This document shows, piece after piece, positions 22,837 through 30,170 of a DNA stretch of 36,995 nt; position 1 is the first letter of the stretch, and each line of letters begins with the position of its first letter. The position numbers and the translations under genes were made by a program. A model generated the notes under the pieces. It ran no database searches. It saw nothing but the letters and a program-made list of their open reading frames with translations, and was not told the origin of the DNA. The DNA comes from Nitrosopumilaceae archaeon (GTDB taxonomy: Archaea; Thermoproteota; Nitrososphaeria; Nitrososphaerales; Nitrosopumilaceae). The DNA is taken from positions 1-36,995 of the forward strand of contig JASHNR010000032.1 in NCBI GenBank assembly GCA_030041535.1, read 5' to 3'.

Positions 22837-23853
22837 TTATACTATACCAACTAGACCTGCTAGTTCTTTTCTGCAAGATGAGCCAAGCTCCTCTGCTGCC
22901 TTTTCTGGAGTTACCTTGTTCAAGAAAACGCCATACCCCCTTTCAAGACCAGACCAAGAATCAGACTGTGGATACACTTCGATATGCCAGTGAATCTGTC
23001 GGTTGTTTTTCTTTTCTGGCGAAAGATGAAACACCATGTTGTATGCTGTATTTTTCATTGTACTGGCAAGTCCGCCAAGCGTAGCCCTCAAGATCAAAGA
23101 CAGATCATTTATCTCCTTTTGAGTTATTTTCGAAAAGCTTGTTGTGTGCTTTTTTGGATATATCCAAAATTCGTACGGATGCGAGGGAGCCCACGGACAG
23201 AATGCCAAGAACCCTTCAGTTTGCAGGATCTGCCTTGGTCCTCCTGTCTCAGTATTTACAGTCTGACACATTGGGCATATGCCTTTTTCATTTAGAATCT
23301 TGTGCGCAGCCTCTGCTTCCTGTTCTATTACAGGAGGAATTGTAGAAAATGTGACTATATTGATATGCGGGTGAATAACAGGACCGCCAGCCTCCTTACC
23401 ATGATTTACATAGATTGAGACATAGGTCACCCCTCTTTGTGTGTATAACCACCTAAGTCTATCCTGAATTACAACTAGGACGTTAGACCACTGCTCAATC
23501 GGTATACTGGCAAGTGAGTCCTTGTGTTTTTCAGATGCAACTACGATATAGTGATAACCGTAAGCTGGTTCACTGTAAAGAGGTCTGTCGCTGTAAGAAT
23601 TCTCTGATGTAGTAGCAACTACTGGATTCTTGCTTTCAAATACTCTAACAGACCAATTTTCCACATAATGATCTTCGGTATCCTGAAGTCTTTGCAACAT
23701 GCCATCCTTTGCAACAAGGGAAAGCGATGACGGATTTGTCATAGATTCGTTTCCAGGACAATAAGGACATTTCTTTGAGTCGCCGGCGTTGTGATTATCT
23801 TGAGAAACAATCACGAATTTATCAATAACATAATCCTTGCGAAGATCTCCCAT
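22837..23853 (-). CDS. galT: Galactose-1-phosphate uridylyltransferase-like protein
   Basis: A 338-residue HIT-superfamily protein of the GalT type. The zinc-site motif CPYCPGNES (Cys29, Cys32), YGYHYIVVASEKHKDSL and the nucleophile region HPHIN (161-165) are present. A second CPMC group and HWHIEVYP lie in the C-terminal domain. In known GalT the triad is HPHxQ; here the last position is Asn165. The nucleophilic His (His163) is intact. It may transfer nucleotides between sugar-1-phosphates, but the substrate could differ from galactose. Direct repeats ATCTGCTAA (23854-23862, 23870-23878) precede the ATG. The membrane-protein gene follows. Confidence 0.82.
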   Translation of the reverse strand: MGDLRKDYVIDKFVIVSQDNHNAGDSKKCPYCPGNESMTNPSSLSLVAKDGMLQRLQDTEDHYVENWSVRVFESKNPVVATTSENSYSDRPLYSEPAYGYHYIVVASEKHKDSLASIPIEQWSNVLVVIQDRLRWLYTQRGVTYVSIYVNHGKEAGGPVIHPHINIVTFSTIPPVIEQEAEAAHKILNEKGICPMCQTVNTETGGPRQILQTEGFLAFCPWAPSHPYEFWIYPKKHTTSFSKITQKEINDLSLILRATLGGLASTMKNTAYNMVFHLSPEKKNNRQIHWHIEVYPQSDSWSGLERGYGVFLNKVTPEKAAEELGSSCRKELAGLVGIV

Positions 23854-23994
23854 ATCTGCTAAATTGCCGATCTGCTAAGTTAAAACCTTTTCAATGATCG
23901 GAACATATGATTCAATGCCAAGAGATCTACCTCAAAGACACTAGAATAGATCTTTTTTATCTAAAAGTGATGAAATTAGAATATCAAACACATA
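23854..23994. other. Intergenic region, GalT promoter
   Basis: This gap contains two direct copies of ATCTGCTAA spaced 16 nt apart, then TTAAAAC (about 23880-23886), the likely TATA-like box about 28 nt before the galT ATG on the minus strand. The remaining sequence is AT-rich, with a T run at 23951-23956. No ORF is seen. Confidence 0.35.
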
Positions 23995-24288
23995 TTATTT
24001 TGTTAATACATCTAAGAAATTTGTAATCGTCAGATGATCAGGAAAATCTAAGAGTTTTTCTTTAATCGAATCTACTAAAAACTTGTATGAATTTCCGTAA
24101 AGATCTTTTAGTACTTCCCGCAGGTATTTTGGGTTTTCATAGCAATCAGAAAGAGCAATACCGTATTTTTCATCAAGAAGTTTTGAGACTTCGGTATATC
24201 TTCTAGAGTCAATATCTATGAGTGTTTTTCCAACTGCTAGAATAACAAGATTTTTCTTCATATCAAGATCGTCGCAGGTCATGAACAT
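23995..24288 (-). CDS. Small protein, paralogue of the C-terminal domain of the gene at 29636
   Basis: A 97-residue protein. From residue 10 on it aligns with residues about 63-153 of the 153-aa protein at 29636-30097. Shared positions include I-L-V/A-x-G/L-x-x-x-TL near the start, DC-x-x-NP-x-YL-x-x-x-L in the middle and FL-x-x-L at the end. There is no zinc ribbon here, no signal peptide and no membrane segment. It is probably an alpha-helical domain. Function unknown; I do not recognise a named family. A second possible start is Met10 (MKKNLVILAVG). A 7-bp perfect inverted repeat (24317-24334) lies just upstream of it. Confidence 0.7.
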   Translation of the reverse strand: MFMTCDDLDMKKNLVILAVGKTLIDIDSRRYTEVSKLLDEKYGIALSDCYENPKYLREVLKDLYGNSYKFLVDSIKEKLLDFPDHLTITNFLDVLTK

Positions 24289-24316
24289 ATATCACGCCGG
24301 TTTATGAAAAACCTAG

Positions 24317-24334
24317 ATACAGGTAGTCCTGTAT
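24317..24334. promoter_or_regulatory. Inverted repeat between two divergent genes
   Basis: ATACAGG (24317-24323) and CCTGTAT (24328-24334) are exact reverse complements around TAGT. The repeat lies 29 nt upstream of the 97-aa gene's start on the minus strand, at the core promoter position. It is a candidate operator. Confidence 0.4.
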
Positions 24335-24503
24335 TTGATATCTTTCCGGATGGATTAATTTGATACATTACATATCATATCACACTAATCGCAGATATTG
24401 TCCAGTTTATCCGGTACAAACAAACGCACTACAAATACCCCAACTTTTGGATTTGCCAAAAATTACGCTTAAATTAGAACAAAATATGTGCACAAGCATC
24501 AAA

Positions 24504-25076
24504 ATGTCCACCGAATCACTAAGACAAGACCATGCACTAATTGAGAAAGTATTAAAGGCAATGTGGGCAACAATTCCGCTTTTGAAGAACGGAACCGCCA
24601 TACCCGAACCTATAATTTTACAAGTCATTGATTTTACAAAAAACTTTACTGATTTGTGTCATCATGGCAAGGAAGAAAACTCACTTTTTCCAGAACTTGA
24701 AAAAAAGGGCATGTCAAAAGAGAGTGGGCCTATTGCAATCATGCTTATGGAACATGCATTAACTCGAAAATTGGCTGCAAGGATGGAAGAGTCTTCCAAG
24801 ACATACATAGCCACAGGCAATGCCACTCAATTGATCATAGATATGCAAGAATACATCAATCACCTAGTTCAGCATATTTGGAAAGAAAACAACCGCTTGT
24901 TTGAGATGGCAGAGATGGCTCTACGAAATGATGTGGAACGAATAAACACCGAGCTGTCAAATGTCGAATCAGAAAAACTCAAAGAACTTGGCAAAACAAG
25001 AAAGTCTTATGAAAAACTTGCCGAGGATCTTGCAAAGCAATTTCCATTACAAGACGATAAGATGTCAAAAGCATAG
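24504..25076 (+). CDS. Hemerythrin-domain protein
   Basis: A 190-residue protein with a hemerythrin HHE cation-binding domain. Ligands are arranged in the usual way: His in RQDHALIE (residue 10), HHGKEE in the next helix, EHALTRKL, and HLVQHIWKENN. A non-haem di-iron site is expected. The C-terminal 45 residues are a charged helix. Roles in this family include oxygen, NO or iron sensing and storage; none can be chosen here. The frame is open back to 24360, but I start it at the ATG at 24504. The domain begins there and a TTAAATTA box (24470-24477) lies about 30 nt upstream. ATG 24486 is the alternative. Confidence 0.85.
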   Translation: MSTESLRQDHALIEKVLKAMWATIPLLKNGTAIPEPIILQVIDFTKNFTDLCHHGKEENSLFPELEKKGMSKESGPIAIMLMEHALTRKLAARMEESSKTYIATGNATQLIIDMQEYINHLVQHIWKENNRLFEMAEMALRNDVERINTELSNVESEKLKELGKTRKSYEKLAEDLAKQFPLQDDKMSKA

Positions 25077-25179
25077 AACAACCAAAGGATTTTTCTACTA
25101 TACCATTCCTAAGGAGATATGAAATCCATATCTACATATGGTGGAAAATTTTTTACAGATAAAATAGGAAGGATTTAGA

Positions 25180-25611
25180 TTGGCTGCAAAGACTGGAAAT
25201 AAGGTAAAAGTGGAATATGTTGGAAAACTCGATGACGGATCAGTTTTTGACAGCTCAGAAAACCACGGAAAGCTATTAGAGTTTGAAGTGGGTTCAGGTC
25301 ACGTGATAAAAGGATTTGATGACGCAATTTTGGGAATGAATGAAGGAGATGAGAAAGAGTTCACCATACAGCCTGCTGAAGCCTATGGGCAACATGATCC
25401 AACATTGGTACAAAAGGTTCCAAGAGAGGTATTCCCACAAGAAGCAGATCTTATAGCCGGACTACTCTTTGAGGCAGGTCTGCCAACAGGCGAGAAGGTA
25501 CCTGCAATGATTACCGCAGTTGATGAAGGAATAGTTACAGTAGACCTGAATCATCCTCTGGCAGGCAAGACACTGAACTTTAAGATAAAACTTAAAGAGA
25601 TATCTATTTGA
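25180..25611 (+). CDS. FKBP-type peptidyl-prolyl isomerase (SlyD-like)
   Basis: A 143-residue FKBP-type prolyl isomerase and likely chaperone. KVKVEYVGKLDDGSVFDSS opens the fold, GHVIKGFDDAILGMNEGDEKEFTI is the flap region and GQHDPTLVQKVPREVF marks the insert-in-flap domain of the SlyD class. The C-terminus NHPLAGKTLNFKIKL is typical. There is no metal-binding His-rich tail and no signal peptide, so it acts in the cytoplasm. The start is TTG at 25180, just after GGATTTAGA. A hairpin plus T run follows the stop. Confidence 0.95.
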   Translation: MAAKTGNKVKVEYVGKLDDGSVFDSSENHGKLLEFEVGSGHVIKGFDDAILGMNEGDEKEFTIQPAEAYGQHDPTLVQKVPREVFPQEADLIAGLLFEAGLPTGEKVPAMITAVDEGIVTVDLNHPLAGKTLNFKIKLKEISI

Positions 25612-25629
25612 TTTCCTTATTACAAATTA

Positions 25630-25651
25630 GTTAGAGTATCTAACATTTTTT
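25630..25651 (+). terminator. Hairpin plus T run after the FKBP gene
   Basis: GTTAGA (25630-25635) and TCTAAC (25639-25644) form a 6-bp stem with loop GTA. A run of six T follows at 25646-25651. It lies 19 nt after the FKBP stop codon. The same arms occur in the hairpin after aroD (9797-9825). Confidence 0.55.
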
Positions 25652-25767
25652 AATATATTCAAGTTGGCAAATAATTATGATCGACTTGAAAAATCAAGGT
25701 TTATGTAATATATGAAAAACTTGGAAGATGGGGCTGAATAAGAATTACGAACAATTCCAATGTTCAC

Positions 25768-27024
25768 ATGATCTATGTCTTACTTGATGGGATAGGAGAC
25801 TTGCCACATCCAGACTTGAAAGGAATGACTCCGCTAGGATATGCCACAACCCCAAACATGGATAGGCTTGCAAGTAATGGAGCGATAGGCGAAGTCATTT
25901 CGGTAGGAAAGGGAATAGCTCCTCAATCAGATATTGCCGTCTTTAACATGCTAGGTTATCGATTTGAGAATTCGGTGTATGTAGGAAGAGGAGTCATAGA
26001 ATCAATAGGGATTGGAATTGATTTCAAAAACGGAGACCTTGCGCTGCGTGGAAACTTTTCTACTGTAAATGACGAACGAGTCATAACTGATAGAAGAGCA
26101 GGCAGAAAGATTGAAAGAGAAGACGCGATTGCCATTTCTCACGAATTAGAACAAAAGATCAAGTTTTCAAATCCAAAAGCATCGGTAGTGGTATCTCCAA
26201 CCATAGGGCATAGAGTCATAGTAAGGATAAGATGTGGTGAAGAGTTCCTATCACCAGATATCAGTAACACCGACCCAGCATATGCAAGAATTGACGGCAT
26301 GGGTGTTGCAAAAGCGGTTGGGGATTACTTGAAGATAGAAAGATCACTTCCGTTAAACGAGTCAGCAGGAGCAAAACTCTCTGCCTCACTTGTAAATGAA
26401 TTCACAGATCAATCACTTGCCATTATGAAAAATAGTGAGATAAACAAGAGGCGTAGTACACAGGGCAAGAAACTTCTAAATTCAATACTGTTGCGCGACG
26501 CAGGAAACAAGTTTCCAGACGTCATACCAATAAACCAGTTGCATGAGATGAAATTTTCATGCATAGTTGACATGCCAGTTGAGATCGGCATAGCAAACGT
26601 GCTAAAGATGCAGACATTTAACGCTGGAGGGCTGACTGATTATGAGGAAAAGGCAAGAGTTGCAGCAAAGGCAATGGAGACACAGAATGCCATTTATGTA
26701 CACATCAAGGGCCCAGACGAGTTTGGTCATGACGGAGACGCTATCGGAAAGATGAAAAACATCGAGGAGATTGATACCAAGTTTTTTGGCACTCTGTTAG
26801 ATACCATAGACACCTCAAAGGTTTCAGTTGTAATATCAGGAGATCACTCTACCCCATGCATAAACAAAGGACATAGCGATGATCCTGTCCCAATTTTGGT
26901 ATCGGGCGACTCAGTCAAAAAGGACGGAACTACGAGATTTACTGAAGAGCAGGCAAAAAAAGGAAAAATAGGTTTGCTTGCAGGTGCAGATGTAATCAAG
27001 ACTGCAATTAACCTCATCAGATAG
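25768..27024 (+). CDS. apgM: 2,3-bisphosphoglycerate-independent phosphoglycerate mutase, archaeal type
   Basis: A 418-residue aPGAM of the alkaline phosphatase superfamily, which interconverts 2- and 3-phosphoglycerate. The first metal-binding Asp is in LLDGIGD (residue 7), and the nucleophilic Ser is in IAPQSDIAVFNMLGY (Ser54). ITDRRAGRKI, IKGPDEFGHDG and ISGDHSTPC carry further metal ligands. The length is normal. The ATG lies near an upstream AT-rich TAATATATG box (about 25706-25714), so a leader of up to 30 nt is possible. Its 3' end overlaps the convergent DUF309-like gene by 8 nt. Confidence 0.94.
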   Translation: MIYVLLDGIGDLPHPDLKGMTPLGYATTPNMDRLASNGAIGEVISVGKGIAPQSDIAVFNMLGYRFENSVYVGRGVIESIGIGIDFKNGDLALRGNFSTVNDERVITDRRAGRKIEREDAIAISHELEQKIKFSNPKASVVVSPTIGHRVIVRIRCGEEFLSPDISNTDPAYARIDGMGVAKAVGDYLKIERSLPLNESAGAKLSASLVNEFTDQSLAIMKNSEINKRRSTQGKKLLNSILLRDAGNKFPDVIPINQLHEMKFSCIVDMPVEIGIANVLKMQTFNAGGLTDYEEKARVAAKAMETQNAIYVHIKGPDEFGHDGDAIGKMKNIEEIDTKFFGTLLDTIDTSKVSVVISGDHSTPCINKGHSDDPVPILVSGDSVKKDGTTRFTEEQAKKGKIGLLAGADVIKTAINLIR

Positions 27025-27577
27025 CAAAAGTATCAATCTTTCCAGTTTTTATCATATCAGAAATTTTTTTCTTGAATTCATCAACATCTACATCGTGATA
27101 CTTTCCTGTGGAATTAGCAAGTTTTTGCATTGCACGATTCATGATAGAAAGACAAATCTCATTTTCATACTTTTGATAATGGACAAATGCAGCAGCGGCA
27201 AGAATTATTCCTTGTACAAGGTCTTTTTCACCTTCATATGTTTTTTTCCAGACTCCTTCAAGTACCTCGTGACACTCCCAAAATCTTTCACTATTGAAGT
27301 AAAATTTTCCACTTTCTAATGCATCATCTTTTTCTATTTCTTCCTCTACAAGATGTCTAGCATGATCAAGGCTTCCAATCGATCCTAATTTTTCAACTAG
27401 CAGATCAAGATGTTCTTTTGCAATGGATACATCAAATTCCAAGTATCTTTTTGAAACTCGTGTATCCCTAATGATAGCATTTAATTCCGAAGTCAGCTGG
27501 TCTGCTTTTTTCAGTAGCGCTGGTGCATCATGCGGCAGATAACCGGCATTCTTGAGATGAATCATGAAACGATCCAT
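27017..27577 (-). CDS. DUF309-like protein with N-terminal helical extension
   Basis: A 186-residue helical protein. Residues about 90-160 match DUF309: YFNSERFWECHEVLEGVWKKTYEGEKDLVQGIILAAAAFVHYQKYE, with the invariant HEVLE and W. The first 85 residues are a separate helical region. The domain is conserved across bacteria and archaea, and its biochemical role is not established. It converges with apgM with an 8-nt overlap and is divergent from the S24e gene. Confidence 0.85.
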   Translation of the reverse strand: MDRFMIHLKNAGYLPHDAPALLKKADQLTSELNAIIRDTRVSKRYLEFDVSIAKEHLDLLVEKLGSIGSLDHARHLVEEEIEKDDALESGKFYFNSERFWECHEVLEGVWKKTYEGEKDLVQGIILAAAAFVHYQKYENEICLSIMNRAMQKLANSTGKYHDVDVDEFKKKISDMIKTGKIDTFAI

Positions 27578-27661
27578 ATTGTATCGATGTTCTAATTTCT
27601 TAAAATTGTTAGCTATTTACTCGTTAAGATTTATATGAACTATTAAAAGGATTCACAATAC

Positions 27662-28024
27662 ATGTCCATGATTGAAGTTACACGCGATGTAAAGAACCCT
27701 CTACTTTCAAGAAGAGAGATTACGTGTACGTTCAAAGGACTTGCAGGCAGACTCAAGAGATTAGAAGCTGTTGAGATGATATCAAAACAATTCAATCTTG
27801 AAGGCAAGATTATAATTCCAATAAATCTCAAAAATGAGACTGGCAGGCCAACACTTTCAGGTACATTTTATGTCTACGAAGACGAAAAGTTGGCAAAGGA
27901 ACATCTCAAAGCAGCAATATTCAAAAGGTTAGAAAAAGCCAAGTCAGTACCTACAAAAGAGGCAGAACCCGCACAAGCAGCAGAGGTCAAGCCTGCTGAA
28001 GAGAAGAAGGAAGAGACAAAGTAA
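27662..28024 (+). CDS. rps24e: Small-subunit ribosomal protein S24e
   Basis: A 120-residue S24e. DVKNPLLSRREITCTFKGLAGRLKRLEAVEMISKQFNLEG and GTFYVYEDEKLAKE are the conserved body. The last 30 residues form a Lys/Glu/Ala-rich tail that is longer than the core needs. A TTTATATG box (27629-27637) is centred about 29 nt before the ATG at 27662, indicating leaderless or nearly leaderless expression. A second ATG at 27668 is possible. The S27ae gene starts at the last base of this stop codon, the usual archaeal S24e-S27ae pairing. Confidence 0.95.
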   Translation: MSMIEVTRDVKNPLLSRREITCTFKGLAGRLKRLEAVEMISKQFNLEGKIIIPINLKNETGRPTLSGTFYVYEDEKLAKEHLKAAIFKRLEKAKSVPTKEAEPAQAAEVKPAEEKKEETK

Positions 28025-28197
28025 TGGCAGGCAAGAAAGGCTCAAGCCCCTCAGTTTACAAGTACTACAAGGTAAAAGATGACAAAGCAGAAAAGACAAA
28101 AAAAGAATGTTCAAGATGCGGCAAGGGTGTTTTCATGTCAGACCACAAGGACAGGCGAACTTGTGGTAAATGTGGCTATACCGAGTTCACAAAATAA
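28024..28197 (+). CDS. rps27ae: Small-subunit ribosomal protein S27ae
   Basis: A 57-residue S27ae that I translated directly. A Lys-rich N-terminus (MAGKKGSSPSVYKYYKVKDD) precedes a C4 zinc ribbon: CSRC near residue 34 and CGKC near 50 (CSRCGKGVFMSDHKDR, then TCGKCGYTEF). It is free-standing, without the ubiquitin fusion seen in eukaryotes. The ATG overlaps the S24e stop by 1 nt. The stop abuts the stop of the convergent metalloprotease-like gene with no gap. Confidence 0.96.
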   Translation: MAGKKGSSPSVYKYYKVKDDKAEKTKKECSRCGKGVFMSDHKDRRTCGKCGYTEFTK

Positions 28198-28902
28198 TCA
28201 ATAGAGTTTCTTCTTTCTCAGTTTTGAAGATTTTTGTTCAATTTGCTCTAATTTTTGAGCCAGAGATGGATCAACTTTTGTCTTTGCAAGCACATCAGCA
28301 GGAATCTTGACTATGTTTCTATCAAGTGCAACGTTTATTGTAGGTAATTTCTTTTGAATCCAGTTTTTTAATACCTTATCTTCGAGTTTGTAATCCCTAA
28401 ACCCCTCTGGAAATTTCTTCGTTATGTGTAACAAGAGGGTCTTATCATCAAACACCGAACGAGGTTCGAACAATCTAGTAGTATCAGCATACATACTCTC
28501 AAAGAGGTTTCCCGAGAGCTCATCTGAGACCATCCCCATCTTGGACATTCTTTTAATTAATTCAAGATAATGCAGAAACTCATGGGCAAGTATGGCATGT
28601 ATTGTACCTTTTAGTCCATAGGCGACAAGTGGGGCAGTGATTTGAATAATTATCTCCACCTTCTCGTTTGCAATTACAGGAAGCGTTCTTGCAAATAAGA
28701 TTCCATAGTCAAATGAGCCAGTAGGCTGCGAGATTACAATTGAGGGTTCTACGTATGCCAGTGGAAAATTAATTCCAGATGCTTTTTCTACCCTACTTAT
28801 ACCCTCAAGTACAACCTCAAATCTCTTGACTATTAGTGAGTGAATTTTGTCTGATAGAACGCCATCTTTGTGAGCTTCATTTACTTTTAACAGCGGATCC
28901 AA
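28198..28902 (-). CDS. Predicted zinc-dependent protease-like protein (HExxH)
   Basis: A 234-residue soluble protein with HEFLH (His107, Glu108, His111) in the helix ILAHEFLHYLELIKRM, the zincin signature. The third metal ligand cannot be fixed; Glu or Asp residues follow around DELSGNLFES. There is no signal peptide or membrane segment, so it would be cytoplasmic. The C-terminal 40 residues are basic with a Lys-rich end. Family unknown beyond the zincin motif. The start is TTG at 28902 with a TTTTATTATAG box about 25 nt upstream on the minus strand. It abuts rps27ae tail to tail. Confidence 0.7.
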   Translation of the reverse strand: MDPLLKVNEAHKDGVLSDKIHSLIVKRFEVVLEGISRVEKASGINFPLAYVEPSIVISQPTGSFDYGILFARTLPVIANEKVEIIIQITAPLVAYGLKGTIHAILAHEFLHYLELIKRMSKMGMVSDELSGNLFESMYADTTRLFEPRSVFDDKTLLLHITKKFPEGFRDYKLEDKVLKNWIQKKLPTINVALDRNIVKIPADVLAKTKVDPSLAQKLEQIEQKSSKLRKKKLY

Positions 28903-29015
28903 TCAAAAAAGCTTGAATTCGACTATAATAAAACCTTGATATCGATCTATTCAGATCTTTCGATAATTGAACCTAGAAAGATCCGTTAAAGGAGGCACAA
29001 ATAGTTTCTTTTTAC
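28903..29015. other. Intergenic region with nested inverted repeats
   Basis: The metalloprotease-like gene's TATA box lies at about 28922-28932. Beside it TATCGA (28940-28945) and TCGATA (28960-28965) are exact inverted repeats. Inside them GATCT (28944-28948) and AGATC (28953-28957) form a second, smaller dyad. They could be an operator or a terminator for the small gene upstream. No ORF is seen. Confidence 0.35.
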
Positions 29016-29168
29016 TCATCCTTTCTTTTTGTATGAATCCAAGAGCTTGTCAACAAAGATGCTATTATCAAGTTCAGGATTTGCTTTCTTTGCATCATGG
29101 ATTACCTTAAGAAACCTTACAAATGTTGCTTCTTTTACAGTAATTGTCTTGTATTCTTTGCGAGGCAA
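29016..29168 (-). CDS. Small basic protein (50 aa), ribbon-helix-helix-like
   Basis: I translated this frame directly. It encodes 50 residues: a beta-like strand KEYKTITVKEAT, then two helices (FVRFLKVIHDAKKAN and SIFVDKLLDSYKK). The strand-helix-helix order and size recall ribbon-helix-helix DNA-binding proteins, but the match is by pattern only. It starts with TTG at 29168. An AATTTATC-like box on the minus strand lies 25-33 nt upstream. No toxin partner is adjacent. It probably escapes automatic annotation because of its size and start codon. Confidence 0.6.
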   Translation of the reverse strand: MPRKEYKTITVKEATFVRFLKVIHDAKKANPELDNSIFVDKLLDSYKKKG

Positions 29169-29280
29169 TAAGATAGTGATGCATGGGTTTTTGATAAATT
29201 ATTGGTAGAAATTTTATAGAAATTTGTTATAAAGTTGGCTATTGGGTGGAAACAAGAGCAAAAATTAGTGCAGATGCAGA

Positions 29281-29544
29281 TCAATGACCTTTTCTTCTCA
29301 AGTATTCAACATCAAGAGTCATCTTCATTATTGCAGACTCCATTTTTGAGAGATCCTCAAGCAACTTGTCATCTGCGCTTGTACTGTCAAGGTTGCATTG
29401 CATCTTCATCATTATTTTTGCCATATCATATAGAGTGGGCATCAAATCTGTAACAGAGATACCGTCTCTTGATTTAAGAACGAGTCTACTGTTGCGTACT
29501 AGCGAAGAATTTGCATGGTCAATAAATTCATCTTCAATTATCAT
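29281..29544 (-). CDS. Small helical hypothetical protein
   Basis: An 87-residue soluble protein, mostly helical, with many Met and Leu residues at heptad-like spacing (YDMAKIMMKMQCNLDS, MESAIMKMTLDVEYL). It could dimerise as a coiled coil. No catalytic motif and no recognised family. The ATG is at 29544. On the minus strand a TTTTATAC box lies 26-34 nt upstream, overlapping an inverted repeat (29580-29601). It belongs to a group of single small genes on the same strand. Confidence 0.65.
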   Translation of the reverse strand: MIIEDEFIDHANSSLVRNSRLVLKSRDGISVTDLMPTLYDMAKIMMKMQCNLDSTSADDKLLEDLSKMESAIMKMTLDVEYLRRKGH

Positions 29545-29579
29545 TTCTTGTTTGAATCAAATGGAGCCGGTATAAAATA

Positions 29580-29601
29580 ATTTGTCCCGTACCAGACAAA
29601 T
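29580..29601. promoter_or_regulatory. Inverted repeat upstream of the 87-aa gene
   Basis: ATTTGTC (29580-29586) and GACAAAT (29595-29601) are exact reverse complements with an 8-nt spacer. The repeat lies immediately upstream of the TATA-like box on the minus strand. The spacer contains CGTACC, which recurs upstream of the 153-aa gene. It is a candidate regulator site. Confidence 0.45.
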
Positions 29602-29635
29602 GATAATTTATGATCTTGTTTTCCAATTTCGGATA

Positions 29636-30097
29636 CTAACTCTTGTCACTTAATTTATCCAAAAATTCTCGTATGGAATCATAATAGGCAAATTCTCCCA
29701 AGACGGTTTTAAGTGATTTTGTCATCACAGTGCTGATACTGTTATCAAAATTCTCCAAGATTTGTTTCAGGTATTGAGGATTATCAAGGCAATCAAATAC
29801 ATTGGCATTGTAATCTTCTCGCAACCTGACGGTTACTTTATCAAATATAGAAGGACCCATGCTAAGCAATGTATTTTCTATTGCCAGTCCAACGAGAATT
29901 CGCTTTGGTTTTTTATCTAGGGTACTGACTTGATGTCTGTTTTCTATTTCCTCAGTTTCGACATTTTTTCTGTGTTGTTTTCCTGTCATTAATTCCAAAT
30001 ATTGAAAGAGACAGCTAGGATTAGAGCAGTGATAGTTTCCTGAACCTAGATCAAATTCGATCAATGGCTTTTTACAATCTGGACAATACATTGTCAT
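29636..30097 (-). CDS. Zinc-ribbon protein, paralogue of the 97-aa gene at 23995
   Basis: A 153-residue protein. Residues 1-25 form a zinc ribbon, CPDCKKPL then YHCSNPSCLFQYLELM (CxxC-X14-CxxxxC-like spacing). A charged linker (about 35-60) follows. Residues 63-153 form the domain shared with the 97-aa protein: ILVGLAIENTL, FDCLDNPQYLKQIL and IREFLDKL. No function is known to me for this domain. The added zinc ribbon suggests nucleic-acid or protein binding, so it may be a regulator. It lies among other small genes. A region with CGTACCGGAC (about 30114-30123) precedes it. Confidence 0.72.
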   Translation of the reverse strand: MTMYCPDCKKPLIEFDLGSGNYHCSNPSCLFQYLELMTGKQHRKNVETEEIENRHQVSTLDKKPKRILVGLAIENTLLSMGPSIFDKVTVRLREDYNANVFDCLDNPQYLKQILENFDNSISTVMTKSLKTVLGEFAYYDSIREFLDKLSDKS

Positions 30098-30170
30098 CTA
30101 ATATTACCTCGTACCGGACTTGTATCAGACATTTATTTATGTATGATGACTGTCTTCAAGTATAAAGCAT

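Noticed and set aside
24360-24503. N-terminal extension of the hemerythrin protein
   Set aside because: The 48 extra residues look unlike a domain and cover the likely promoter box. The HHE domain starts right after the ATG at 24504.
29016-29544. Toxin-antitoxin module (50-aa RHH-like plus 87-aa protein)
   Set aside because: The genes are 112 bp apart, the 87-aa protein shows no toxin motif, and each seems to have its own promoter.
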